A stretch of DNA of 64,000 bases from Bacillus sp. ISL-34 (GTDB lineage: Bacteria; Bacillota; Bacilli; Bacillales; DSM-1321): assembly GCF_018613325.1 (NCBI RefSeq), contig NZ_JAGGQJ010000035.1:22994-86993 (forward strand). Reading direction: 5' to 3'. The position numbers and the translations under genes are program-made. Each line of letters begins with the position of its first letter. The stretch's first letter is position 1. Below, one piece after another: positions 36,023-44,390 of this stretch. The notes below the pieces were generated by a model, which saw only the letters and a list, made by a program, of their open reading frames with translations, was not told where the DNA came from and made no database searches.

Positions 36023-36781
36023 CTACGTTTCCTGCCTTTTCAATTCAGCTTCGATCCTTCCATCCACCAACTCTGGGACAAGATCAAACGAACCTTTTTG
36101 CGCCGCCAATTCCAAATCGGCGATCAAACTATGTTTGTCAAACAGCTGTCCGACATACGATGATTTCAGGATATCAAAGGCATTTTCGCTATTCGTGCGA
36201 TAAAGCGCATTGGCAGCCTTTGCTGCATCGTTGAGTATGAACGAGCCTCGCGATCCAGCAATCAGGCAATCTATCAAATGGCCTGCACCGTAAAAGTCTT
36301 CCAGACTGAATTCACCTGAGTTTCCCGAACAAACGATGATGATCGTTTCTGTTTTATGATGTTTTTTTATTTTTTCCGCAACAGACGGATTATTCAACAA
36401 AGAAGCGATATAAACCTTTTTGGCAGCGGCTGAATTTCTCAACGCAACCGTTCCATTAGTCGTGGACAATATTAATGTTTTGCCGCGTACCAACTTACTC
36501 AATAGCGTGGGACTTGGATACATTAAATCATCAACCGGCTTAGCTTTTAGTTCCCCTGCCACTACAAAACCCCCATGGTCCAATTCCTGGCTTTTCACCA
36601 TGGCCTCCACCGGATCCATGACAGGTATCACCTGGCGTGCTCCCTCATGAAGTGCTGAAATAATCGTTGTGGTCGCTAATAACACATCCAGTATGACCGC
36701 AACTTTCTCCCCTTCTTGAAGCTTTTCCCCATCTATCTCTTCTTTTTTTAGCAGCAAATGAATGTTTTGTATATTTTCCAT
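36023..36781 (-). CDS. ComB-like 2-phosphosulfolactate phosphatase family protein
   Basis: A 252-residue protein matching the ComB family (EC 3.1.3.71). Blocks are VAVILDVLLATTTI, GGFVVAGELKAKP, ILSTTNGTVAL and CSGNSGEFSLEDFYGAGHL. ComB removes phosphate from 2-phosphosulfolactate on the way to sulfolactate or coenzyme M. No ComA or ComC lies nearby. It is embedded between an SDR and an APH-type kinase-like gene, only 4 bases after the latter, so a phosphatase role on a phosphorylated hydroxyacid of this pathway is conceivable. Confidence 0.82.
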   Translation of the reverse strand: MENIQNIHLLLKKEEIDGEKLQEGEKVAVILDVLLATTTIISALHEGARQVIPVMDPVEAMVKSQELDHGGFVVAGELKAKPVDDLMYPSPTLLSKLVRGKTLILSTTNGTVALRNSAAAKKVYIASLLNNPSVAEKIKKHHKTETIIIVCSGNSGEFSLEDFYGAGHLIDCLIAGSRGSFILNDAAKAANALYRTNSENAFDILKSSYVGQLFDKHSLIADLELAAQKGSFDLVPELVDGRIEAELKRQET

Positions 36782-36785
36782 TTTA

Positions 36786-37847
36786 TTAAACTTCCTTCGC
36801 AGCTACATTTGCTGCGTGGGTGAGTAAGCTTTTAACCGTTTTTCCGAGATTGGAAAAACGGGGATCATTAGTCTGGCCTTTTTTATATCGATAATAGATT
36901 TGCTGAAGAATGACGGCCAACTTAAAGTAACCAAATGTTAAATAAAAATCGACGTTGGAAACATCCCTGCCGCTTCTTGCTGCATACAGCTCGATAAATT
37001 CCCTTCTTGTCAGGAAACCAGTTAAAGTCGTGACGGACGCTTGACCCACACCGATTTTGATAAGTTCCGGATCACCGCTTTCCGTCCAGTAGCTTAAAGC
37101 CACTCCTAGATCGGCTAACGGATCACCAACGGTGGACATTTCCCAATCAAATAAACCAACCATCTCTGTAAGGTCGTGGTTAAACATGGCATTATTGATT
37201 TTATAGTCATAATGGATAATAGAAGTCTGGCTATGTTTCGGGATATTCTGTTGAAAATAATCGATAAGCGGTCGAATTTCCTTGATTTCATCTGTTTTTG
37301 CTCTCTCATAGCGGGAAATCCATCCGCGCACTTGTCTTTCAATGAACCCTTCAGGTTTGGAAATTTCCACCAACCCAGTTTTCTCATGGGGAATCGAGTG
37401 AAGATCAGCAAGCCGATTGACCATGACATGTGAAAGCTGTCGGCACTTTTCCACAGTTGGCTCGATTTCCTTGGGAAATTCGGTATCTATTACAATTCCA
37501 TGTTTCCTTTCCATCAGGAAAAATGGGGCCCCCGCAATCGATTCGTCATCCGAGAACAGAATAGGCTCGGGAGCCGCTTGGAAATATGGGTGGATTGAGG
37601 AAAGGATATGATGTTCACGCTTCATATCATGTGCCTTTGGAGCAACAGGACCAAGCGGAGGCCTTCTGAGAACAGCCTCCCACTCGCCCATTTTCAGCTG
37701 ATAGGTCAAATTGGAATAGCCCGTTGAAAACTGTTGCAATTCTAACGGTTCATTTGGAAGGTCCAATATATTTTTTCTTAGGAAATCTTCTAATCCAACA
37801 ACATTCAGTTCCTCGCCGGGCCGAACAGGAATCGTATCGTCAACCAT
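36786..37847 (-). CDS. APH-fold phosphotransferase of the ACAD10/11 and LvaA type
   Basis: A 353-residue protein kinase-like fold. The glycine-loop region is FSTGYSNLTYQL, the ATP lysine region VLRRPPLGPVAPKAHDM, the catalytic loop IIHYDYKINNAMF and the metal aspartate FDWEMSTVGDPLADLG. RRPP and the HYDYKxxN loop are typical of proteins fused to, or encoded beside, ACAD10/11-type dehydrogenases, not of antibiotic kinases. In mammals that pair phosphorylates the 4-hydroxyl of 4-hydroxyacyl-CoA; LvaA does so in Pseudomonas levulinate use. The catalytic HxD is present as HYD. Confidence 0.88.
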   Translation of the reverse strand: MVDDTIPVRPGEELNVVGLEDFLRKNILDLPNEPLELQQFSTGYSNLTYQLKMGEWEAVLRRPPLGPVAPKAHDMKREHHILSSIHPYFQAAPEPILFSDDESIAGAPFFLMERKHGIVIDTEFPKEIEPTVEKCRQLSHVMVNRLADLHSIPHEKTGLVEISKPEGFIERQVRGWISRYERAKTDEIKEIRPLIDYFQQNIPKHSQTSIIHYDYKINNAMFNHDLTEMVGLFDWEMSTVGDPLADLGVALSYWTESGDPELIKIGVGQASVTTLTGFLTRREFIELYAARSGRDVSNVDFYLTFGYFKLAVILQQIYYRYKKGQTNDPRFSNLGKTVKSLLTHAANVAAKEV

Positions 37848-37877
37848 GTTCTTCCACTCCTTTAGACTTTTGTCATT

Positions 37878-38279
37878 CTAATTTTGAACAAGATGTGAAA
37901 TGAGCTTTTCTTTAATCATTTCAGGGATAGGCTCACTTTTTTGATTCAAAAAATTAAAACAGACTAAAACAGCACTTCCCTTAGCAATGACTTCCCCAGT
38001 TTGTGAGCAGAGGATATCGTGGACCATTTCACAACTTTTCGTACCTACCTTTTTTATAGATGAACGAATGGTCAAGATTTGATTGAAATATCCCTGAGCA
38101 ATAAAGTCGCATTTAGTGGAAGCTAACAAAAAGTTCCATGATTCAACTTTCGTCGCTAGGCCCAAAGCTTCAAAAAATTTCATGCGTGCTTCTTCGAGGT
38201 AAATAAAATAGCTTGTGTTATTGATGTGACCCAAAGCATCCGTTTCGGAAAATCGGACGTTAACTTCAAATTCATGCAT
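37878..38279 (-). CDS. Acyl-CoA thioesterase (4HBT hotdog fold)
   Basis: A 133-residue single hotdog domain opening MHEFEVNVRFSETDALGHI, the FxxTDxxGHxNNxxY pattern of 4-hydroxybenzoyl-CoA-thioesterase/YbgC-type enzymes, with the catalytic aspartate in TDALGH. It should release free acids from acyl-CoAs and may prevent CoA trapping. GGAGG lies ahead of the ATG. Its start is 15 bases after the hydratase stop, well within the cluster. Confidence 0.88.
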   Translation of the reverse strand: MHEFEVNVRFSETDALGHINNTSYFIYLEEARMKFFEALGLATKVESWNFLLASTKCDFIAQGYFNQILTIRSSIKKVGTKSCEMVHDILCSQTGEVIAKGSAVLVCFNFLNQKSEPIPEMIKEKLISHLVQN

Positions 38280-38294
38280 AAAATCCCTCCTTGA

Positions 38295-39074
38295 TTAACG
38301 ATGTACAAAAGCAGGCTTACGTTTATCCAAGAAAGCGGAAACCCCTTCTTTAACATCCTCAGTTTGGAAGATTTCTTCAAAAAGATCCGTTTCAATCTCT
38401 AGACCTTGTTCAAGCGTGGCTTCACTTCCTTCATTAATCGCCTTCTTGATTCTCGAAAGTGCCTGAAGTGAGTGCCTTGTCATTCGTGATGCCAAGATTT
38501 TCGCTTCCGATAAGCCGCAGCCTTGCTCGACGACTTTATTGACAAGCCCGATCTTTTCCGCTTCTATGGCACCTAGCGGATCACCGGTAAATATAATCTC
38601 TTTTGCCTTTGCGTTTCCGACAAGTCTGGACAAACGCTGTGTACCGCCAGCTCCAGGAAATAAGCCTAATTTCACTTCAGGCAGACCAATTTGAACCTGT
38701 GTTTCAGCCACTCGCAAATCACAGGCCAGAGCCAGTTCACATCCGCCGCCCAAAGTCAGGCCGTTTAATACAGCTATTGTAGGTTTAGGAAACTGGTCGA
38801 TTTTGGTCAGGACGGCATGACCTTCCTTTACCATTTCTTTCATATTCGGGTTCCCCATCATGCTAGGGAATTCTTTTATATCAGCACCTGCCGCAAATGC
38901 GATATTGCCTGCACCTGTTATGAGTACCGCAACAGTTTCAGTATCTTTTGAAAGTTCATCGAATGTTTCTCCCAATTCTCTGAATACTTGTTTACTGATT
39001 ACGTTTAATGGAGGATTATCTATGGTGATGACCGCAAGCTTATTTTCCTTAACCACTCTAATTAATTTTGTCAT
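38295..39074 (-). CDS. Enoyl-CoA hydratase
   Basis: A 259-residue crotonase with both catalytic glutamates: GGGCELALACD and IGLPEVKLGLFPGAGG. The oxyanion-hole block is FAAGADIKEF. It hydrates 2-enoyl-CoA to 3-hydroxyacyl-CoA. The ATG overlaps the end of the preceding 3-hydroxyacyl-CoA dehydrogenase gene by 4 bases, so the two consecutive beta-oxidation enzymes are made together. Confidence 0.93.
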   Translation of the reverse strand: MTKLIRVVKENKLAVITIDNPPLNVISKQVFRELGETFDELSKDTETVAVLITGAGNIAFAAGADIKEFPSMMGNPNMKEMVKEGHAVLTKIDQFPKPTIAVLNGLTLGGGCELALACDLRVAETQVQIGLPEVKLGLFPGAGGTQRLSRLVGNAKAKEIIFTGDPLGAIEAEKIGLVNKVVEQGCGLSEAKILASRMTRHSLQALSRIKKAINEGSEATLEQGLEIETDLFEEIFQTEDVKEGVSAFLDKRKPAFVHR

Positions 39075-39958
39075 CGATTCTTCACTCCTTGATTTGGATA
39101 ATCATACCAGCCTTTTCCTGTTTTCCTTCCTAAATGTCCTTTATTCACCTTTTCTTCTATACAAGCATTTGGCTTGTCTTCTGGATTTCCCGTTTCATTG
39201 TATCGCTGCTGCATGACAAAATATCCAACATCAATGCCTGATAGATCCATCAGTTCAAAAGGGCCGATGGGATGGCCTAAAGCTTTCCTGCAAATTAAAT
39301 CGATATCCTTATAATCCACAATTCCTTCTTCATACAAATATAAGGCCTCACGCTGCAACGCTCCCAAAATTCGATTGGCTACGAATCCCGATATCTCTTT
39401 CCTCAACAAAACTCCTGTCCTATTCATTTTCTCTGTGACTTCCATCGCAAGCTTGGCTGTTTCTTCCGATGTTTGATCACTCATGACAACTTCAACACAA
39501 TCCATCACTAGAGGCGGGAAAAAGAAATGCATATTAATGAACTTATCCGGACGATTCGTCACACTAGCAAGCAGGCTATTGACGATCGTTGAACTATTCG
39601 TTGCAAAAATGGTTTCTGCTGGGGCCAATTCTTCAAGTTTAGCGAAGACCTCCTGTTTCACATCAAGTTTTTCAACAACCGCTTCAATGATCAAATCAGC
39701 TTCGCTCGCCGCTTTCTCAAGATCGGAAGTATATTGAAGACGGCTAAAAGCAGCCAATTTACGATCTTCAGACAATTTCCCCTTTTGAACCCATTTAGTT
39801 AAAATGACGTCCAATTTTTCTTTGGCTGTATCCAACGCTTTTTCCTGAACATCCTGAAGAATCGTTTCGTAACCTCCAAGTGCAGCAAGCATCGCAATTT
39901 GATGCCCCATCTGCCCAGCCCCAATTACGGTTATTGATTGAATTTGCTTGTTGGCCAT
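39071..39958 (-). CDS. 3-Hydroxyacyl-CoA dehydrogenase
   Basis: A 295-residue stand-alone HAD (HBD/MmgB type). The NAD-binding fold is VIGAGQMGHQIAMLAALGG, the catalytic histidine lies in INMHFFFPPLVMDCVEVV, and the C-terminal block is KALGHPIGPFELMDLSGID. It oxidises 3-hydroxyacyl-CoA to 3-ketoacyl-CoA with NAD. It is the first gene of the second transcription unit; a TetR-type palindrome lies 18 bases upstream of its start. A thiolase, the next step, is not in the window. Confidence 0.93.
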   Translation of the reverse strand: MANKQIQSITVIGAGQMGHQIAMLAALGGYETILQDVQEKALDTAKEKLDVILTKWVQKGKLSEDRKLAAFSRLQYTSDLEKAASEADLIIEAVVEKLDVKQEVFAKLEELAPAETIFATNSSTIVNSLLASVTNRPDKFINMHFFFPPLVMDCVEVVMSDQTSEETAKLAMEVTEKMNRTGVLLRKEISGFVANRILGALQREALYLYEEGIVDYKDIDLICRKALGHPIGPFELMDLSGIDVGYFVMQQRYNETGNPEDKPNACIEEKVNKGHLGRKTGKGWYDYPNQGVKNR

Positions 39959-39975
39959 GCCTTCTATCTCCCTTC

Positions 39976-39991
39976 TACTAACTGGTTAGTA
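39976..39991. promoter_or_regulatory. Palindromic operator in front of the 3-hydroxyacyl-CoA dehydrogenase gene
   Basis: TACTAACTGGTTAGTA is a perfect 7-bp inverted repeat around TG, between the tetR stop and the dehydrogenase start. A near-identical palindrome lies in front of the acyl-CoA dehydrogenase gene (44307-44322). TetR-family sites have this size and form. Confidence 0.7.
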
Positions 39992-40001
39992 TGTAACCTG
40001 G

Positions 40002-40565
40002 TCACGCTTCAATTCCCTGAAGAATCATCCCCATAAAAATGGCTGCAACTTCCTTTTCGGTTTTTTCACCTTCTGGGTCGAACCAATGATAGCTCCAATT
40101 GGCCACACCCAAAATAGCAAAAGAGATGATGGATGCATCGAGATTGGAACGCAGTTCTCCGCTCTCGATGCCACTAATCAGCACTTGCTCGATTTTATTA
40201 CGGAACTCATCCCGCTTAGGAAGGATTTGTGCAAGTTTTTCGTCACTTAGATTTTTCATTTCACGGAAAAAGACCGTTGCGCTTGATTTTTTGGTTTTGA
40301 TGCTTTTTAAAAGCATATATACCATATCGAAAAGCTTATCTCTACAGCTTTTCCCAGGTTCTGAAATGATGATGTCCTGCTCACTGAGCAGCTCGTCTAT
40401 ATAAGCTAGATGAATATCCATAAGCAACTGCTCTTTGCTCGTAAAGTAATAATAAAACGTTCCCTTCGTCACCCCGACCGATTCGACGATATCAGAAATC
40501 GACGTTTCACTAAAGCCCTTCTTTTCAAATAAGCGTATGCTATGTTCTGTCATTTTTTCTTTCAT
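40002..40565 (-). CDS. TetR-family transcriptional regulator (FadR/YsiA-like)
   Basis: A 187-residue repressor. The N-terminal HTH is SISDIVESVGVTKGTFYYYF (about residues 20-40) and the larger C-terminal part is the ligand domain of the TetR_C group found in fatty-acid regulators. It is embedded in the acyl-CoA cluster between ligase and dehydrogenase genes, so an acyl-CoA of this pathway is the likely inducer. The two palindromes at 39976 and 44307 are its probable binding sites, which would make it autoregulated. Confidence 0.9.
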   Translation of the reverse strand: MKEKMTEHSIRLFEKKGFSETSISDIVESVGVTKGTFYYYFTSKEQLLMDIHLAYIDELLSEQDIIISEPGKSCRDKLFDMVYMLLKSIKTKKSSATVFFREMKNLSDEKLAQILPKRDEFRNKIEQVLISGIESGELRSNLDASIISFAILGVANWSYHWFDPEGEKTEKEVAAIFMGMILQGIEA

Positions 40566-40637
40566 GTAAGCATCCTCGCAATCTGTTAAAATTTCAGCTG
40601 AATTGATATCATACGCTTTCGTACAATCAAAGCCTTC

Positions 40638-42251
40638 CTATTTCCTGGAAAGTTCTTCTCTTAAAGCTCTCCTTAAAATCTTTCCGACATTTGTTTTCGG
40701 TAACTCTTCACGAAATTCTACGAAATGCGGAACTTTATAGGCCGATAGGTTGGCACGGCAGTAATCGATGATTTCCCGTTCATTTGCCGTTTTATTATTT
40801 TTAAGTACAAGCACCGCTTTTACCGACTCCCCTCGGTAAGCATCCGGAACACCGATGACAACCGCCTCCTGGACAGCAGGATGTTCATAGAGAACTTCCT
40901 CCACATCTCGCGGATATATATTATAGCCACTTGCGATGATCAAATCTTTTTTCCTGTCGACAATATAGAGATACCCTTCTTCATCAACTTTGGCGATATC
41001 ACCCGTATATAGCCAACCATCCCTAAGAGTCACCGCCGTTTCCTCCGGCATATTCCAGTAACCTTTCATCACTTGAGGTCCTTTGACGACCAATTCTCCC
41101 ATTTCGCCAGTGGCCACTTCTTTTGTCCCGTCTCCCAGGTCCATCACTTTATATTCAGTCGAAGGGATGCCGATCCCGACGCTCCCCGGCTTCCTTTTTG
41201 CAAATACCGGGTTACAATGCGTTGTTGGCGAAGCTTCCGTAAGACCGTAGCCTTCCAATATCTTCGCACCTGATTTTCGTTCGAACTCACGCAGCAGTTC
41301 CACGGGCATTGGTGCACTTCCGCTGTTACAGACCTGAATTGAGCCCATTCCATATTCTTCTGCCTTTGGATGATTCGTCAACGCTACATACATGGTAGGT
41401 ACACCAGGAAAAGTGGTCGGCTGTTCACGCTTAATCGTTTCCAGCACTTCTTCTATTTCAAATCGTGGCAGCATGATGGAGTCACCCGCGATATACACGG
41501 ATAAATTCATTGCGGACGTCATTCCAAAAACATGAAAAAGCGGAATGACGGACAGCGTTCTTTCAGAGCCCATTTTTAATTCATGTTTGAAGAATTCATA
41601 CGATTGAACGACATTGGCCAGAATATTGCTGTGAGTCAGCATCGCCCCTTTTGAACGGCCAGTCGTTCCTCCTGTATACTGAAGCACGGCTATATCATTT
41701 TCCGGATCGATTGATACGGGATTGATTTTCCCGTCTCCTGTCTTCATGAATTGGTCAAAAGAAGCATCAGGCTGGAAATCTGCATCCGAAGGCTGAAGGC
41801 TTACGGCGATGATATTTTTCAGATTTGCATGTTGCTGCACATTTTTCACTTTCGGGTATAATCCGTCCAATACCACGATGGTTTCTGCACCGGAGTCCTG
41901 CAAAATATGCTGCAGCTCCCTTTCAACCAGCATTGGGTTGATTTGGGTGATAATGGCTCCTGTTGTCAATGAACCATAATACGCAATGACGTATTGCGGA
42001 CAGTTAGGCAGCATGATGGCGACACGGTCGCCTTTTTGAACACCTTTTTTTTGCAGGGCTGAAGCAAAGGCTTGCGACGCATGAAAAAGTTCCTGATAAG
42101 ATATCTTTCGGTCATAAAAAGTAATAGCTGTATTGTTTGAATAGGACTGATATGCATTTTGAAGGATTCTTTGCATCGGAAACTCAGGGACTTTTATTTC
42201 CTTTGAAATTGAATCAGGATAAGCGGACAGCCATTTTTTTTCATTCATCAT
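40638..42251 (-). CDS. Acyl-CoA synthetase (AMP-forming)
   Basis: A 537-residue ANL-family ligase. The ATP loop is YTGGTTGRSKGAMLTH, the adenylate blocks are EGYGLTEASP and GWLYTGDIAKVDEEGY, and the catalytic lysine region is LPKTNVGKILRR. It activates a carboxylic acid to its CoA thioester, the entry step. ATG 42251 has GGAGG seven bases upstream; the frame is open six codons further. It resembles medium/long-chain LcfB-type ligases, but the true acid is unknown. Confidence 0.92.
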   Translation of the reverse strand: MMNEKKWLSAYPDSISKEIKVPEFPMQRILQNAYQSYSNNTAITFYDRKISYQELFHASQAFASALQKKGVQKGDRVAIMLPNCPQYVIAYYGSLTTGAIITQINPMLVERELQHILQDSGAETIVVLDGLYPKVKNVQQHANLKNIIAVSLQPSDADFQPDASFDQFMKTGDGKINPVSIDPENDIAVLQYTGGTTGRSKGAMLTHSNILANVVQSYEFFKHELKMGSERTLSVIPLFHVFGMTSAMNLSVYIAGDSIMLPRFEIEEVLETIKREQPTTFPGVPTMYVALTNHPKAEEYGMGSIQVCNSGSAPMPVELLREFERKSGAKILEGYGLTEASPTTHCNPVFAKRKPGSVGIGIPSTEYKVMDLGDGTKEVATGEMGELVVKGPQVMKGYWNMPEETAVTLRDGWLYTGDIAKVDEEGYLYIVDRKKDLIIASGYNIYPRDVEEVLYEHPAVQEAVVIGVPDAYRGESVKAVLVLKNNKTANEREIIDYCRANLSAYKVPHFVEFREELPKTNVGKILRRALREELSRK

Positions 42252-42285
42252 TTCATACCCTCCAGCCATATTTACTTACCTTTCA

Positions 42286-43059
42286 TTACTTTGCATGTGA
42301 ACCCCCATCGACAATCAAGATATTTCCAGTCACAAAATCAGATGCCTTCGAGGCCAGGAAAACCGCTGCCCCTTTTAAATCATCATCACTCCCTAATCTT
42401 TTTAGCGGCGTGGAATCCAAGATAGGATTCTTTCCTTGCTCAAGAACCCCTTTCGTCATTTTTGTCAGAAAGAACCCAGGTGCGATTGCATTAACATTGA
42501 TATTATGCTGACCCCATTTAACAGCTAAATCCTTCGTTAAAGTAATGACCGCCCCTTTACTCGTATTATATCCGACCGTATCGAGCACCCTTGGGTCGGT
42601 CCCCCCTAATCCGGCGACGGAAGCGATGTTTATGATTTTCCCATGTCCCTGCTCAATCATGACCCTGCCTGCTGTCTGGCTCATGATAAAGGTTCCGGTT
42701 ACATTGACATTCATCACCTTCTGCCACGCTTCAAGGGGCATGTCGACGGCCGGTGCCCCCCAGGATGCCCCGCTATTGTTTACTAAAATGTCGATGGCAC
42801 CGAATTCACGGTATGTTTCGTTAACAACTTCCTGTACATCTGACGGATTGGTGATATCACACTTGAAGGAAAGCGCCTTGACTCCAAGCTTTTCGATTTG
42901 CGAAGCAACTTCGTCGCATGCCTCCTTCTTCCTTGAACAAAGAACGACATTTGCCCCAGCTTCGGCAAAACCGGTCGCTATTTGTGCTCCCAATCCTCTC
43001 CCTCCACCGGTTATGATCGCCGTCTTTCCAGTCAGATCGAATAAGTCGGTAACTTTCAT
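42286..43059 (-). CDS. Short-chain dehydrogenase/reductase
   Basis: A 257-residue classical SDR. Cofactor loop [15 protein letters not shown] motif [10 protein letters not shown], serine in NIASVAG and YNTSK for the catalytic pair; C-terminal [11 protein letters not shown]. It is translationally coupled to the acyl-CoA dehydrogenase (4-base overlap). In the levulinate pathway the matching position is held by LvaD, which reduces 4-ketovaleryl-CoA, so a keto/hydroxyacyl-CoA substrate is a reasonable guess. Confidence 0.9.
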   Translation of the reverse strand: MKVTDLFDLTGKTAIITGGGRGLGAQIATGFAEAGANVVLCSRKKEACDEVASQIEKLGVKALSFKCDITNPSDVQEVVNETYREFGAIDILVNNSGASWGAPAVDMPLEAWQKVMNVNVTGTFIMSQTAGRVMIEQGHGKIINIASVAGLGGTDPRVLDTVGYNTSKGAVITLTKDLAVKWGQHNINVNAIAPGFFLTKMTKGVLEQGKNPILDSTPLKRLGSDDDLKGAAVFLASKASDFVTGNILIVDGGSHAK

Positions 43060-44285
43060 ATTTTCACCTCATGCTTTTGTTGGTATTTACGAAGTTCTAT
43101 TTTGGCAACTTGTGAGCGGTGAACTTCATCGGGACCATCAGCAAGCCTTAACGTCCGTGCATTTGCCCAATGTGCAGCAAAAGGGAAATCATCGGAAATC
43201 CCTGCAGCCCCAAAGCCTTGGATCGCCCTGTCCAGCACATTCAATGCCATATTTGGTGCCACCACTTTTATCATCGCAATCTCCGCCTTCGCTTCCTTGT
43301 TCCCGACAGTATCCATCATATAAGCAGCTTTTAAAGTCAGAAGTCTAGCTTGTTCGATTTCAATCCGTGAATCAGCAACCCACTCCATGACCACACCTTG
43401 TCTCGCCAATGTTTTACCAAAAGCGACACGATTTTGAATACGCTTACATAATTCTTCAAGTGCTCTTTCAGCAGCGCCGATCAGCCTCATGCAATGATGT
43501 ATCCTGCCGGGTCCGAGTCGTCCTTGGGCAATCGCAAATCCTTTGCCTTCACCCCATAGAATATTCGTTGCCGGGACCCTCACATTTTCAAAAGTGATTT
43601 CAGCATGGCCATGTGGGGCATGATCATAGCCAAACACTGGGAGCATTCTCTCGATTTTGACACCCGGTGTATCCAGCGGTACAAGAATCATTGACTGTTG
43701 TTCATGCTTGGACGCTTCAGGATCTGTCTTACCCATGACGATGGCAATCTTGCATCGGGGATCGCCTGCTCCTGAAGACCACCATTTCCGGCCGTTTATG
43801 ACATACTCATTACCCGTCTTTTCTATCCTGCATTCGATATTGGTCGCATCGGAAGACGCCACTTCCGGTTCTGTCATCGAGAAACATGAGCGGATTTCCC
43901 CAGCAAGCAAGGGCTTCAGCCAGCGTTCTTTATGTTCATCTGAACCGTATCTCACCAACACTTCCATATTACCAGTGTCCGGCGCATTACAGTTGAAGAT
44001 TTCAGGTCCTATCGTCGACCTACCCATGATTTCACAAAGCGGGGCATATTCTAGATTTGTTAAACCCGCGCCATAACCGCTATCAGGTAAAAATAAATTC
44101 CATAATCCTTCTTCTTTTGCTCTTGCCGTCAATTCATACAATATCGGGGGTATTTCACTCCAGCGGCTCTTCTGTGCTTCAAGCTGCTTTTTGTATATTG
44201 ATTCATTTGGGTATACATGCTTTTCCATGAATTCCGTTAACTTCTTTTCCAGATTTTTTACCTTTTGAGTATGTTCAAAATTCAA
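43056..44285 (-). CDS. ACAD10/11-type acyl-CoA dehydrogenase
   Basis: A 409-residue flavoprotein. FAD/substrate blocks are [16 protein letters not shown] and [28 protein letters not shown] and [18 protein letters not shown] are typical of the ACAD10/11 and LvaC branch, and the C-terminal ADGPDEVHR stands in the catalytic segment. The kinase domain fused to this enzyme in animals is a separate gene here (36786). The start is TTG 44285 with AGGAGG seven bases upstream. It heads the first transcription unit of the cluster, under a promoter and a palindromic operator. Confidence 0.9.
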   Translation of the reverse strand: MNFEHTQKVKNLEKKLTEFMEKHVYPNESIYKKQLEAQKSRWSEIPPILYELTARAKEEGLWNLFLPDSGYGAGLTNLEYAPLCEIMGRSTIGPEIFNCNAPDTGNMEVLVRYGSDEHKERWLKPLLAGEIRSCFSMTEPEVASSDATNIECRIEKTGNEYVINGRKWWSSGAGDPRCKIAIVMGKTDPEASKHEQQSMILVPLDTPGVKIERMLPVFGYDHAPHGHAEITFENVRVPATNILWGEGKGFAIAQGRLGPGRIHHCMRLIGAAERALEELCKRIQNRVAFGKTLARQGVVMEWVADSRIEIEQARLLTLKAAYMMDTVGNKEAKAEIAMIKVVAPNMALNVLDRAIQGFGAAGISDDFPFAAHWANARTLRLADGPDEVHRSQVAKIELRKYQQKHEVKI

Positions 44286-44306
44286 ATTGATTCCTCCTTT
44301 TAAACT

Positions 44307-44322
44307 TACTGACCGGTTAGTA
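44307..44322. promoter_or_regulatory. Palindromic operator in front of the acyl-CoA dehydrogenase gene
   Basis: TACTGACCGGTTAGTA has 6 of 7 paired arm positions around CG and differs from the 39976 site at two bases. It lies just downstream of the promoter, a position that suits repression. Confidence 0.7.
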
Positions 44323-44337
44323 TGTTATTACATTTAA

Positions 44338-44367
44338 AGTATATACACAACATTCAGATTTTTTCAA
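44338..44367 (-). promoter_or_regulatory. Probable sigma-A promoter of the acyl-CoA cluster
   Basis: On the minus strand TTGAAA (opposite 44362-44367) and TATACT (opposite 44338-44343) are 18 bases apart. Transcription would start just before the palindrome at 44307-44322. Confidence 0.6.
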
Positions 44368-44390
44368 CAATTAGGTCATTTATTTTCCTG

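Noticed and set aside
42545..43348. 267-residue plus-strand frame opposite the SDR and dehydrogenase genes
   Set aside because: It spans the junction of two clearly conserved minus-strand genes and has no recognisable domain.
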